A stretch of DNA of 64,000 bases from Lamellibrachia columna (Eukaryota; Annelida; Polychaeta; Sabellida; Siboglinidae), in assembly GCA_963662155.1 (NCBI GenBank), contig OY759261.1:9590072-9654071 (forward strand), given 5' to 3'. Positions within the stretch are counted from its first letter, which is position 1. The number at the start of each line of letters is the position of its first letter. Under the pieces are notes generated by a model that was given only the letters and a program-made list of their open reading frames with translations, ran no database searches and had not been told where the DNA came from. The translations under genes were made by a program, and so were the position numbers. Positions 1-10,925 of this stretch are shown piece after piece.

Positions 1-1079
1 ATTTAGTATATGTGTTTCAAGTTTCATTAATTCATGAAACATCAAAAGTGGCTGTGTGAGATGATATTATGAGGTATTGCTAAAAAAAAATTGTAGGTGG
101 TTAAGAAGTCGTTTTTTGTCCACAACTCACTAAAGTTGTCTTCCTGACTAACGATTGGATAGTGTGTCTACTAGTGGACTGTCAACCAACTGTTGTAAAA
201 AAAAAATACACAATTGGTGTATGAAAGCGATGGCAGCAGACTAGCCACCCGACTAAGTAATAGTGTTAAATGTGATATTGGTTCCCTCCACACACATTTG
301 TCTAACAATTCCACATGCTGGCATTCTGCATGAAATCACAGGCTACAACATTCAAGAACATCGAGCGCATTGTGGAATGGGTAACTCCCACACCTGGTCC
401 ATCTGGACTGTGCACAACCGACACAACAAGAACTGTGAAGTGTGTGAAATGCTGTCAATTAAGGCGAGAGTCAAGTTATAATCTGGCTGTCAGCAGCTTC
501 CTGGAGTGCGATATAGGCTGTTCTGAATATAGTAGCACGGGAAGATACAATAAAACCAGGCTAGCTTTGCATTCCATCTAGGGATTTGACAGTGATGAGA
601 GTATATCAATCAGTAATTCTGTGGACATGAATATTCAGTTTGTTTTCACTGCCAGTGGTGGGGACCCAGCTGGTTGTAACAATATGTCACTCAAATATCC
701 AACTCCTCCAAATTATCATAATTATAGCGCCTAGTACGTGTTAAGCATGTGTAAATGGCTTATGTCACAAAATTTACTTATTGGATGAACATGTGAGCCA
801 ATTAGAACAGTGACAATGTAGACTTCTTCGAATATAAGTTTTATTACTCAGGTGTCTTGAAGCAGAATAGGAACCATATAGTAAAATTTCAAATGTATTT
901 TCAAAGTAACTGACGGACGGTGATGGTGTGTCAATGCGAATCCACGAATAAATTGATAAATTACAGCTTTAAGTCGTGGCAAACGAATAGTAAGTCCGAT
1001 TGCATGTTTAACAGTAAACCCTGCCATGGATTATATAATTGAGTGGTCCTGACCAGCTGTGCGTCAAACCAAAGCGTTC
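1..1079. other. Unassigned AT-rich sequence
   Basis: No gene can be supported here. A plus-strand reading frame at 315-581 contains paired cysteines (KCVKCC, then ECDIGC) after an Arg-rich stretch. This loosely recalls the cysteine-rich C-terminus of piggyBac-type transposases, but no other transposase motif or terminal repeat was found, so this is only a guess. Confidence 0.2.
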
Positions 1080-1325
1080 GGCAGTCTCAAAGCCGTTTAC
1101 AACATCATGTTGTCAACAGTTGGACAAGTACGTTGAACAGCTAATGGGAACAAGATAGGCAAAATATGGTATTCATATGTTAGTACGGTAACCTAGAAAG
1201 GCCTAGTTCCGATTGTTTCCAGTCGACATGGGGTGCCTATTTTTGGCAACATCATTACCTGCACCATCTTCCATTCCTTAGGAAGTGCGCCTTCGTGCAG
1301 TGAAATGTTGACAATAACAGTTAAT
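1080..1325 (-). pseudogene. Short LINE reverse-transcriptase fragment
   Basis: Read on the minus strand, about 1,210-1,320 gives SLHEGALPKEWKMVQVMMLP, followed by KIGTP. This fits the stretch before the 'NYRPIS' block in non-LTR reverse transcriptases (pattern L..G.lP..Wk.a.v..l.K.G). The frame stops soon afterwards and no catalytic box is present. It is a short dead fragment and its clade cannot be told. Confidence 0.35.
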
Positions 1326-1354
1326 CCAATTACTTATATTACTTGTAGATTAAG

Positions 1355-1925
1355 TTGCACCTTCGATACCTTTATTCTTGGATTTGACGCAAAGAAACAA
1401 AGTTGTTTCCTCGCTGCGACTTGTTGAATTATTTTTTTTTTGCAATGCGGACTGCAAGACGATCGAGGAACACTCTTACGATTACCTTGCCAGCAACGAA
1501 GGGGAGTGGTTTACATATGTCATTAGCACACACTGATCGATCTCTTTCTTAATCAGTATGATACTTGTTTGCACATATCAACTGATGTGGGACGCGTGCA
1601 ACATTCCAGACTTAAACTATCAAGTTGTGCAGCGATTCCTGCAGTGATTTGACTCCACATTCTACTATCCCGCCATCACAACCATTGGTGTGAACGTGTA
1701 ATCCATATGATAAATATCATAGCATATATATTATATGTTCATAGATGTCATTACCTGTGATTGTCATTTAACATGTAAATGCATTACCATAGGCCAATAT
1801 GAATGCTATTATTTTGGACGACATTCATTTCCAAATACCACTGAATGTCATTTCACGTGCATCTAATTGCATAGCGTACGTGCATGCGTGCGTTTGTTCA
1901 CATATGTGTTTGCGTGCGTGTGTGC
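1355..1925 (+). repeat. PON-array unit U0, intron-derived segment
   Basis: This segment is collinear with 5,240-5,831 and 20,800-21,437, and partly with 13,310-13,570, which lies inside intron 1 of the PON-like gene. Shared landmarks include TTTATTCTTGGATTTGACGC, a CATATGTCATT...CTGATCGATCTC block, and a GTGCGTG-rich stretch before the PON tail. It is interpreted as decayed intron 1 joined to the end of the last exon, with the middle exons missing. Confidence 0.6.
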
Positions 1926-1973
1926 GGTGGTACCTTCGCCAAAATTATTCTATGTGAAGTACAACGCGCATAA
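1926..1973 (+). pseudogene. PON terminal-exon remnant (last 16 codons), unit U0
   Basis: Sixteen codons read GGTFAKIILCEVQRA followed by TAA. They align codon for codon with the end of the PON-like gene at 19,390-19,437 (GSLFTKMLLCEVSHA, stop). The cysteine that forms the PON N-to-C disulfide is kept. The rest of the last exon is absent: a GTGCGTG-rich stretch precedes it. It cannot be a gene on its own. Confidence 0.6.
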
Positions 1974-2007
1974 ATCACGCAGCCAAAAAAAAACAGGAAA
2001 TGGAGAG

Positions 2008-2116
2008 GGAGGAAGGGAGGGGAGGGGAGGGGAGGGGAGGGATATATTGGTTAGAGAGAAAAGGAGTAGACGAGGGAGATGAATAACGAGGGAGAGAGAG
2101 AGAGACAGAGAGAGAT

Positions 2117-2153
<37 letters not shown>

Positions 2154-2160
2154 TACAGAC

Positions 2161-2206
<46 letters not shown>
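2008..2206. repeat. GA-rich tract with (GACA)n
   Basis: Purine-rich GGGAGG, (GA)n and (GACA)n microsatellite. It sits just after the PON tail in unit U0. Units U1 (5,905-6,237) and U4 (21,487-21,607) carry GA-rich tracts at the same place, so it belongs to the repeated unit. Confidence 0.9.
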
Positions 2207-2212
<6 letters not shown>

Positions 2213-3640
2213 GTGGTGGGAGAGGGAAGTGGAGACGCAGAGGGAGAGGTAAAAGTAATGCTGATTTAAATAATAGTCTACCCAGATAACGAACTTTCAC
2301 AATGTTGTTGCTTCCCTGGCCTTCTGACTGCCTGATTTGAAGCTTCGTGTATAACTCAAACCAACACCTTTAGAAGAATTATGTCATGTCGTGATTAGAC
2401 CCGTGCAGACATGACCGGCTAAACGGTGGTGTAACAATATATATATAATTGCTTTTTGGGCGTGGAGTATCTACATCTCTAATTTCAGACCCATTCATCA
2501 AAAACAATGCGTACACGCACTTGCTATGTGAAGTGGAAACTAATATGCCTGTATATTATTTAGAAGTAACTGAGCGAAATAAATGACAACTTCATCCATG
2601 GACTTTTGATCGACACGAGCAAATCCTGGTTTGATTCGAGGTTTGTAGAGTTTGGCTCGACGGTGTGTACATGATCACGTGCGTGTGTGCGTGTGTGCGT
2701 GTGTGCGTGTGTGCGTGTGTGCGTGTGTGCGTGTGTGCGTGTGTGCGTGTGTGCGTGTGTGCGTGTGAGCGTGTGTGCGTGTGTGCGTGTGTGCGTGTGT
2801 GCGTGTGTGCGTGTGTGCGTGTGTGCGTGTGTGCGTGTGTGCGTGTGTGCGTGTGTGCGTGTGCGCGTGTGCGCGTGTGCGCGTGTGCGCGTGTGCGCGT
2901 GTTCGTGTGTGCGTGCGTTCGGATAGGCATGCGTGGGCTTGCCGTAGTGCCTTCGAAACGTGATATTGGGATGATACTGTCTGGTTTGCCATCGATACAT
3001 AATTTATGTGAATGAAAGTTTTGAATAGATAGTGTAAATGAACACTGAAAAAAATATGATAATGATATGGTCGTTAAACTTGTGTTAAATTTTTTCATGA
3101 AAGGTCCGAAAAACGGATAGGCGTCTTTCAGTACTGGTTGCTACCTATTCAATAATAATAACTAACTGAACAAAGGAATAACACAACTTAAATATTGTTT
3201 ATTTTGTACAGTACATCACAGTAAAAAGGGTATTGGAAAAGTGTTTAAATTGGTTGCAACAAATATCCGTGGAGTGATAAAACCTTACAAAAACGATGTT
3301 AATTTTCACTAAAATCCGGACGTAATTCCGATACGCCCATTCCATCAATAATTAATAATCCCATAGTGATCTAGTTGAAATAACTAATGCTACCCATGCT
3401 ATTGTCAATCGTTCATTGCTGTTCTTCTGCAAAACCAGCTGCCGGTATTTCGTTTAGATGGAGCTCGTCACAGATAAATGGGTTTGCTCTCCCCAAAAAA
3501 CATCCCCGCAGATCTAAGGATACAAGTCACTCCCCCTCGCATAACTGCTGAACTTGTGGGTTAAATAGGCGTGGCATACATTTTAGGTCACTATCATACA
3601 TCATCAACGGACTGCGTCACTAGACGACCAGGCTTCGCGG
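2207..3640 (+). repeat. PON-array unit U0, 3' flank / intergenic segment
   Basis: Collinear with 6,238-7,330, 10,926-12,270 and, in part, 21,608-22,320. Shared landmarks are AAAGCGGTGGTGGG, TTTTTGGGCGTGGAGTATCT, GGTTTGATTCGAGGTTTGTA, AATTCCGATACGCCCATTCC and CATACATCATCAACGGACTG. In U2 and U3 this segment leads straight into exon 1 of a PON-like gene; here it is cut by the hAT remnant starting near 3,641. Read as the intergenic and promoter-side spacer of a tandem gene array. Confidence 0.7.
2675..2915. repeat. (GTGTGC)n compound microsatellite
   Basis: About 40 hexamer units of GTGTGC, changing to GTGCGC near the right end. It produces long spurious frames on both strands (Cys-Val-Arg and His-Thr-Arg runs) that are not genes. 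Units U2 and U4 have short GTGCGTG stretches at the same position. Confidence 0.95.
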
Positions 3641-4305
3641 TCGACGCGTGGGCGAGGCGAAGAGAGTGTCGGTTTTTGCTCAAGGCGCGAGTCATCTCAA
3701 TGAAGCTAGCTATCGAATATATCACTTCCTTGCTCAACACCAGGTGTCGCTTGCTCATGCCGAAGTGTTCAAAAAAGGCTGTTCTGTCTGGTGGCGAAGT
3801 TATGTTTGCGGGTTTTCCGAACAAAGAGACAATTGTCGAACAGATTAACAAACTGCCGCTTTCAGGCGACACGTGTACTTGTCGCTGTGAGGATCTGAGT
3901 GGCGACGTCTTCAAGGAACTGTTGAGTAAGCTGCGAGCCTGCCCTGCTTGGTCAATTGCACTCGACGAGGGCACAGAATGAAGTAATATTGATCAGTTGC
4001 TGGTGTATGTGCGATACTTCGACAACGGCGTTTCGGAAGACAATCTTGTGCCTTATTCCATTGAAAGACAGCTGCGGACATTTGCAATCCCTTACTGCAA
4101 TTCGGTCAAAAAAACGAGTTGACATGGCACAACCTTGTTTATATTTTCCCGAATGGTGCCCCGAGTATGCTTGGTTGTCGAGCTGGACTCGATACGATGT
4201 TATGTCAGTGAATCAGAAAGCCGAAACTGCTTTCTTATCAATGATTGATAAGAAAGCGCTCGTCAAATGCAATCGACCATGCAGGGCAGGCTCGCAGCTT
4301 TCTAA
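3641..4305 (+). pseudogene. hAT-type (ZBED/SCAND3-like) transposase remnant
   Basis: Plus-strand fragments in several frames follow the order of vertebrate-style ZBED/SCAND3 hAT transposases: an ASYRIYHFLAQ-like stretch near 3,705; KLPLSGDTCTCRCEDLSGDV; LRACPAWSIALDEGTE (normally '..ALDEsTD', with the first catalytic Asp); QLLVYVRYFDNG; and GAPSMLGCRAGLDTM near 4,155-4,195. At least one stop (after DEGTE) and several frameshifts kill it. A 29-nt near-perfect palindrome lies at 4,229-4,257. Right after it, 4,257-4,303 is an inverted copy of 3,925-3,971 from the same transposase. The remnant occupies the place where exon 1 of a PON unit would be expected, and exon 1 is missing there. Confidence 0.65.
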
Positions 4306-4650
4306 GTTTATTTACATGCCAGCAGTTATATATGCAATACGTTATATACATATAGCTATTTAATAAACTGCATTTCGTTAACACTTCACGAGCTGTATCC
4401 TCTACACAACAGTTAACGATATAATATATTGCTTTTACTGCATAGCGATAAAGATAATTTCATTCTTATCTACGCTTGACACATGAAACGAAACAATACC
4501 ATCTCTCTCGCTGTCAGTCTCCGTTGCGATTATTACTGTTCGCTTGGTGCATATTGCATGAATCACCTCCAGGTCGGTCGTTCTTCGGCACGTATCACTA
4601 CCTGAATTTTGATTATTTTCTTCAATGTTTTATTACTACATAATTGAATA

Positions 4651-4740
<90 letters not shown>

Positions 4741-5831
4741 ATGCAACCACGGCTTTTAGTACTTTCCGACAGTTGGAAGTACACCATTTATTTAGGAAGT
4801 ATGTTGTCATCTATTCGAACCACCTGTTTTGTTTATCTCATATATATATTCTAGATATGTTTGCTCATTTGAGTATGTACTTTTTGGGTATGTGAGTACT
4901 CCGTGTTAAACCCATATATAACCAGCAAAGCATGTTGTTTCCTAACATGCTTTCGGTACAATGTATCCTCTGCAGCTCCATGGGCAGCGTGGAGACTTCT
5001 ATTTCTCCATGGACTAAATATTTCACTCTGATTGTCACATGGTGAATCTCTTCCAGAAATGCTTGTGCAGCCGACCAAAATGTTATGATGTCTTGCTTAT
5101 GCACTTCTCCGATACCGTCTTCCCCGAGTGCAGTGCCTCGAACATTTCTACAAATGTTTTAAGGCATATTTCTGCAGCACTGCCCACATATTTTGTCTTC
5201 CCACGGCGTCGAACGTTTTTGTGAGAGTCAATGAAGACTACGTAGTTTTGTTCGATAACTTTATTCTTGGGTTTGATGCAGGGACACACAATAGTTATTT
5301 CCTCGGTGCGTCTTTAAGATGAAAAACCTTGAGTTGCATTAATCGTATTTGCAAAGCGGACCGCAAGACCCTCGAGGAACACTCTTACGAATACTATGCC
5401 AGCCTCTAAGGGGAGTGGCTTACATATGTCATTCATTTACACTGATCGATCTATTTCTTAATCAGTGTGACCAGTTTTGTACATATAAACTCATGTTGGA
5501 CGCGTGCAATATTCCAGACTTACACTACAAAGTTGTGCAGCGATTCCTGCAATGATCTGACTCCACATTCCACTATCCCTCCATCACAACCATTGCTGTG
5601 AACGTGGAATCCATATGATATATCATAGTATATGTATTATATGTTCATATATATCGTTACCTGTGATTGTCACTTAACGTGTAAATGCATTTGCATAGGC
5701 CTATATGAATGCTATTGTTTTGGACGATATTCATTTCCAAATACCACTGAATGTCCGGCATTTCACGTACGTGTAATTGAATCGCGTGCGTGCATGCATG
5801 CGTTCTTTCACATATGTGCGTGCGTGTGTGC
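4306..5831 (+). repeat. PON-array unit U1, intron-1-derived segment
   Basis: 4,306-5,550 matches the start of intron 1 of the PON-like gene (12,520-13,570), including TACATGCCAGCAGTTAT, TATTGCTTTTACTGCATAGC, TATGTTGTCATCTATTCGA and TGGTGAATCTC..CAGAAATGCTTGTGCAG. The last ~280 bp instead match U0 and U4 and run into the PON tail. All middle exons (2-8) are absent, so the unit is an internally deleted gene copy. Confidence 0.65.
4649..4738. repeat. (TA)n microsatellite
   Basis: An almost pure TA dinucleotide run of about 90 bp, inside the U1 intron-like segment. Unit U3 has none at the corresponding place near 12,830. Confidence 0.97.
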
Positions 5832-5879
5832 GGTAGCGCCTTCGCCAAAATGCTTCTTTTTGAAGTACACCGCGCATAA
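5832..5879 (+). pseudogene. PON terminal-exon remnant (last 16 codons), unit U1
   Basis: Reads GSAFAKMLLFEVHRA then TAA. It aligns without gaps to the last 16 codons of the PON-like gene; by hand count about 47 of 57 bases match when nine bases past the stop are included. The disulfide cysteine has become Phe. There is no upstream exon. Confidence 0.6.
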
Positions 5880-5904
5880 ATCCTGCAGCAAAAAAAAACA
5901 GGAA

Positions 5905-6237
<333 letters not shown>

Positions 6238-7455
6238 GCGGTGGTGGGCGAGGGAGATGGAGACGCAGAGGGAGAGGTAAAGGTAATGCCGATTTATATT
6301 ATAGTCAAACCAGATAACGAACTTTCCCAATGTTGTTGCTTCTCTGGCCTGCTGACTGCCAGATTTGAAGCTCTGTGTGAAACTCAGCCCAACATCATTA
6401 GAATAATTAACTCATTGTCGTTTTTAGACCCGTACGCACATAACCGGCTGAACGGCGTATACTTGCTTTCTGGGCGTGGAGTGCCTACGCGATATTAAAC
6501 TATTTATCATTATACAATTACAGGCCCATTAATACAAAATAAAAGCAGTCTACACGCACTTGCTGTGTGAAGTGGAAAATGATACGCCTGCATATTATTT
6601 AGAAGTTTCTGAGCGAAAGAAATTGCAACTTCATCCGTGGATTTCTGGTTGATACACGATAAAACCCTGTATTGATTCGACTGTTGTGAGCATACGCATA
6701 GGCAAGCGTGTTCATGCCATCATGCTTTCAAAACGTGATATTAGGATAATACTGTCTGGTTTGCCATCAAAACAACATTTATGTGAATTTGAAGCTAAGA
6801 TTAGACAGTGCAAATAAACACTGACAAAATGTGATAATGTTATGGATGTTAGACCTGTGTTTTATTTTTGTATGAAAGATCCGATAAACGGGTAGGCATC
6901 TCTCAGCGTTGGTTTGCTATCTACTCAATAATAACTAACTGAACAAAGAGAAAAATGTGTCACTACAAATTGGGTGCTACAAATCTGATATCCTTGAAGT
7001 GAACAATCCTTTAAAAACGATGTTAGTTTTCACCAAAATCGGGACGTAATTCCGATACGCCCATTCCATCAATAATTAAGAATCCCCTTCTGATCTAGTT
7101 CAAATAACAAATGCTACCTGCCGCCGGCATTTCGTTTATATGGAGCTCATCACAGATAAATGGATTTGCTCTCCCCCAAAAAAATCCCCGCAGATCTAAG
7201 GATACAAGTCACTGCCCCTTCGCATAACTGCTGAACTAGTGGCTTGAATAGGCGTGGCATACATTTGCGATCAGTTACATACATCATCAACAGACTGCGT
7301 CACTATAATTGGGTTCGCGGTCGACTTCATTTGTGAGACATTCGATGCGAAGTGAGCTAGGAGTCACTCAGAACTATCTCTAAAGCGTACTGTTCCATTC
7401 GTTGTTGCTGTCGTCCGCTGGCGCGTCTGTTCCAAGCTCGTCGGCCGGAGTAACA
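6238..7455 (+). repeat. PON-array intergenic segment between U1 and U2
   Basis: Collinear with 2,207-3,640 and 10,926-12,400. The part next to the following exon 1 (GACATTCGATGCGAAGTGAG near 7,337, and TTCCAAGCTCGTCGGCCG near 7,429) is shared with U3 and, more weakly, U4 (20,030-20,160), as expected for a 5' leader and promoter region. The TATA-like TTTATAAG of U3 reads TTTGTGAG here. Confidence 0.7.
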
Positions 7456-7520
7456 ATGTTGCAACACATTGTCGCTGTGTGTACCGTTGGCTACATAACA
7501 CTCTTGTGCAGCCAGTCAGC
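7456..7520 (+). pseudogene. PON-like exon 1 (signal-peptide exon), unit U2
   Basis: An ATG opens 21 codons plus two bases (MLQHIVAVCTVGYITLL..., hydrophobic) ending at a consensus GTAAGT donor at 7,521. It is nearly identical to exon 1 of the PON-like gene at 12,401-12,465, with the same phase-2 donor. The intron continues to 7,964 and is then cut by a LINE. No later exon of this unit survives, so it is the head of a broken paralogue. Confidence 0.6.
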
Positions 7521-7964
7521 GTAAGTCCTTCACAATACGCTATTTTGTTTAAGTTGATTATTGTAGCTGTGTTCGTGCTAGATTTGTATTTAATATACAT
7601 GCCAGTATTATACATTAATAAGTTATGTATCTATATATTTATGGATTAACTCCAGGTGTGTCTTTCTTCGGCAAGTGAGAATCACTATCTGAAGGTTATG
7701 TTTCTTTTCCTCAAAATATAGCTCTTTGCACCATACGTTTCACTATGATTGACACTTGGTGAATCTCATCCAGAAATGCTTGAGCAGCCGACCAAATGTT
7801 GCAAATGACATGCTTATGCGCTTCTCATATTTCATCATACCTGACAGCAAGTGCCTCGACCATTTCAACACAATTTTAGGGCATCCATATTTTCGCGGAA
7901 ATGCCCACATTCCTAGTCTTCCCGCGGTGTCGAACGCTTTTCTGTGTGTGTAAAAGTCAACGCA
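7521..7964 (+). repeat. Truncated intron 1 of PON unit U2
   Basis: Collinear with 12,466-13,290 with a gap: the TGGTGAATCTCATCCAGAAA block, the GCTTGAGCAGCCGACCAAAT block and CCACATTCCTAGTCTTCCCG correspond to 13,110-13,260 and 20,610-20,760. It ends abruptly near 7,965 at the LINE boundary. Confidence 0.6.
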
Positions 7965-8900
7965 AGGGATTTATTGGCGCTGTGCGATTCAATAAATTCC
8001 TCAGTCTTCTGGAGTGTTCCATGTCACCAGACACAAGAACACGTTGTCGCTCTCTGATCAGGTGCCGGAACCCATCTGTGATCCATTATCTGTGCTACGA
8101 CGTGACACAGTATTGTACTGAAAACGCGTGCCTGGTAAATAGTCCATGGTTTCCTGGAAGATATTAAAATGGTCCTCACACCTAAGCAATATGCACATAT
8201 ACTCCCATCTGGTATTTGACAGCGCTGAAGTAAACATTGCTCGTTCATTGTTATATATTGCGCCTGGTAACGATGCCCGTATCAAGTTGTGGTCTTGTAC
8301 TACTCCGATGTACTACGGATGTACTACTCCGTCAAGCACTGTCAGACTACCGTACATAGGTGACATGTTATACCACATGTTGTCTAATATTGCACGATTA
8401 CGTGTGGCTCTCTTAACAGTTTGCCCGAATTTATAATATGTGCGAATAAATTATTTATTCAATTGATTGACATCTCCACTTAAAATAACACCACATTCTG
8501 GGCTACGTCGCAAAATGGTGTCCAGACTAGTCATCAGGTACTCCCGCAGCGAGCCGTTGTCACCACCAGGTGGGTGATATATGCACGCTATAATAATAAA
8601 TGATTATTTGATTGGTAACTTCTTGCGCTTCAATCTAATCCATAGCACTTCGTGCTCATCATGTTTAATATCATGCAACCGATCATACACCAAGGTCTCT
8701 GCCACATAACACGCTTTTCCTCCACCTTCTCTCTCCACCCGGTCCTTCCTTTCACAACAGAAACCTGCCAGTCCGACATATTCCGAATCCACGTGGCACT
8801 TGAACCAGGTTTCTGTGACATTCACGCAGGCAGCGTCGTTCATGCGTGCCACCACGGGCAAATCATATAATTTCTCTCTATTCGGGGACCGGGCGTTGAC
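7965..8900 (-). mobile_element. CR1-like LINE ORF2 remnant (endonuclease and linker)
   Basis: On the minus strand, about 8,890-8,480 reads as an AP-type endonuclease: CVNVTETWFKCHVDSEYVGL, the ReGGGkAcYV block, EVLWIRLKRKKLP, CIYHPPGG and GVILSGDVNQL (equivalent to GDFN). Around 8,165-7,975 it reads WITDGFRHLIRERQRVLVSG then RRLRNLLNR, the linker between endonuclease and reverse transcriptase in CR1-like elements. The polymerase itself is missing because the element ends at the PON-unit boundary. Many stops. It lies downstream of the ORF1 remnant at 9,487-10,390 in the same orientation. Confidence 0.7.
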
Positions 8901-9486
8901 ATTAAAAACCCTGGTATGCTCCAGCGCGAATTGTTTGTGAGCGTGAGTAAATTGTCTGCATTAACACTTGATGTTCTGTGTTGTGATATTCTACGATAAC
9001 GGGTGATTACATATTAAATGTTGGCCACTTTCAGTACGTGGTATGGCCGTGTTATTCCGGCCTCTTTCCTAGTCTCTTTTCGCGTGATGTTTGCTGTTTT
9101 GGCCCTTCTGACCAGAGAAAAAGCACGACACAACTCATGTCGACATGTTTGGGTGACATGATTTGTGTCCCCGCATTGTTACACTGGCCAGAAATACGCA
9201 AGCAGCCAGCAGCTATGCTACCCCTGCATCAGCAGGACGGCGCGCTGCGGACCTGCTTCGGCGGCCTTCTGCCAGTAGGTTTCAGCGTATTGCGGCCCCC
9301 CTGCGACGAGGGACGACTATCCGGAGCGCTGCCGTCCTGTTTCGGCGGCCTTCTGTCAGTCGGCCTTGATGTATTGCAGCCCCTCTGCGAAGAGGACCCC
9401 GTTGAGCTCCGTCTTCGCGATGTTTACTATCCGCTAATGAGAGGTTACACATTAAAATGTTTACCCCGTAAGTAGAAAGATGGACA
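8901..9486 (-). mobile_element. LINE ORF1-ORF2 junction region with 84-bp tandem duplication
   Basis: Lies between the ORF1 and ORF2 remnants of the same element. It contains two diverged GC-rich copies of an 84-bp unit (starting 9,252 and 9,336, with CTTCGGCGGCCTTCTG or a variant). The 145-codon plus-strand frame across this part is an antisense by-product of the duplication, not a gene. Confidence 0.45.
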
Positions 9487-10390
9487 CTATATTTTTGGAA
9501 GGGTGACGTTTCGTAAGATCCATATCGGACATAATCCTTTCACGTGTGTCTCTGTTGTATCGGGCAAGACACTGCTGATCGTCACACTGCTGACGTTCTC
9601 CGGTGCTCTGCTGATGAGGTCGCTGAAGTCCTGCCTCACTTGATTCATGTCCGTGTCACACATGACTACCTCGCTACAAACGATATTGAGTTCGTCAGCC
9701 TCTTTGCACACCTCACTCCTCTGGGTAGGAATTAGTAAATATTTTGGCGTATGCAAAGCCACTGGTCCATTGTCCGCAGTGATGACCTTGTGGATATCCC
9801 GTACAATATAATCATCAAACATGAAAACTCTGCTTGTCTTTTTACTTGTATCTGCGGCATAGGATTCGCGTTCAGTAGGCGCCTGACTCAGATTTGCCAA
9901 GTCCGACGACGTTTCCCTAGTTTTAATTCATCCCTCTGATTTCGTTGGCATGATTTATTTAATTGCGAAGGCATGCTACTTTTTCGACCAGAGCACAGTT
10001 TTTATTCCTGATGGTATAATTTGCATTGCGCTGCGCCTTCACCAGTTTGATTAATTGGGCATTGTTTTCTATTAACTGTAGCATTGTCTCTTCGAGATTG
10101 GATACTTTATCCACCAGATCCATTACAACAATGGGCAGTTGTCTTCATGCATGGTAACTCCACGCGCCAATGATCGTCTCTGGCTGTTCGCCAACGCAAT
10201 CGCAGTGGACCCACAGCTGGCACAGGTGGCATTGTACCATGCTGCACGTTTCGTTTCCTTTATGTTTGCTCTGTGGAATAAAGAAAGTTGTTTTTGTTTT
10301 TCTCCTCTCCCTTTGCCTTTGTCACAGCTATTGGGGGTTCCGCTACCTCGGTTAACTGTGTTAATGTTTGTGGTGGCGAAAGGTTAAGAT
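9487..10390 (-). pseudogene. LINE ORF1 remnant: PHD-like finger, coiled coil, SGNH esterase-like domain
   Basis: In minus-strand order: a PHD-type finger near 10,240-10,140 (MVQCHLCQLWVHCDCVGEQ), a coiled-coil stretch (NLEETMLQLIENNAQLIKLV), then 9,900-9,487 with FDDYIVRDIHKV and VTISSVLPDT. That order matches ORF1 proteins of CR1-type LINEs, which carry an SGNH/GDSL-like esterase. The usual GDS block reads DDY, so the nucleophile serine is lost. A stop separates the finger part from the esterase part. Confidence 0.55.
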
Positions 10391-10489
10391 TGACAACGGC
10401 CTTTACTCTTTAATGTAGGATAATATCAGGTATAAAATGCAAACAAACGAAGCCTGTAAATGTAGTTCAGAAGGCATACTTACAAAAGC

Positions 10490-10925
10490 GTTCAACATAT
10501 CATTAAAAGAGGGTGTGGTTCCTTTTGAATGGAAATAGGCAAACCTCATACCATTATTTAAAAATAACATTCAAGGAAAACAACTTTATTGTGCATATGT
10601 ATAAAGCAATAGTTAGGCCTCATATACTGAATACAAGCTTGGAGACAATATCGTAAGAAGGATAAATATTCGCTTGATAGAATACATAACTCAGATAAGT
10701 TAGTTTTGAAGAACGACTGAAAGAATGTGGTTTAACAACCCTAGACGCAAGGCAGTTAAGATGAGATCATATTGAAGTTGTTTAAGATATTGAATGGGTA
10801 TTAAAATATTGAAAGAAATAGTTTCACTCAACAAAAATAATACAACTAGAGGGATGTTTTAACATTAATAAAGGATCACTCTAGATTGGATATTAGGAAG
10901 TATTCTTTATCATAGAGGACAATCA
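10490..10925 (+). mobile_element. Internally deleted fragment of LINE A (reverse-transcriptase pieces)
   Basis: Plus-strand matches to the LINE A copy at 33,575-35,202: FNISLKEGVVPFEWK near 10,495-10,540, IPLFKN, then YKAIVRPH at ~10,600 and RLKECGLTTLDARQLR near 10,705-10,760. The palm domain with its FADD box is deleted. It abuts the PON flank at 10,926, so together with the preceding element it replaced the body of PON unit U2. Confidence 0.6.

Noticed and set aside
315..581. piggyBac-type transposase C-terminus
   Set aside because: Only a loose cysteine pattern; no catalytic core, no TTAA-flanked ends, so not called.
2560..3100. Long frames on both strands (up to 168 codons)
   Set aside because: They are translations of the (GTGTGC)n microsatellite with short random ends; no domain, and the frames exist in several phases at once.
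4229..4257. Perfect palindrome as transcription terminator or attachment site
   Set aside because: It lies within a broken hAT transposase and is followed by an inverted copy of the same gene, so a fold-back origin is the simpler reading.
9038..9475. 145-codon plus-strand frame
   Set aside because: Lies antisense in a LINE between ORF1 and ORF2 remnants and is created by an 84-bp duplication; no homology recognised.
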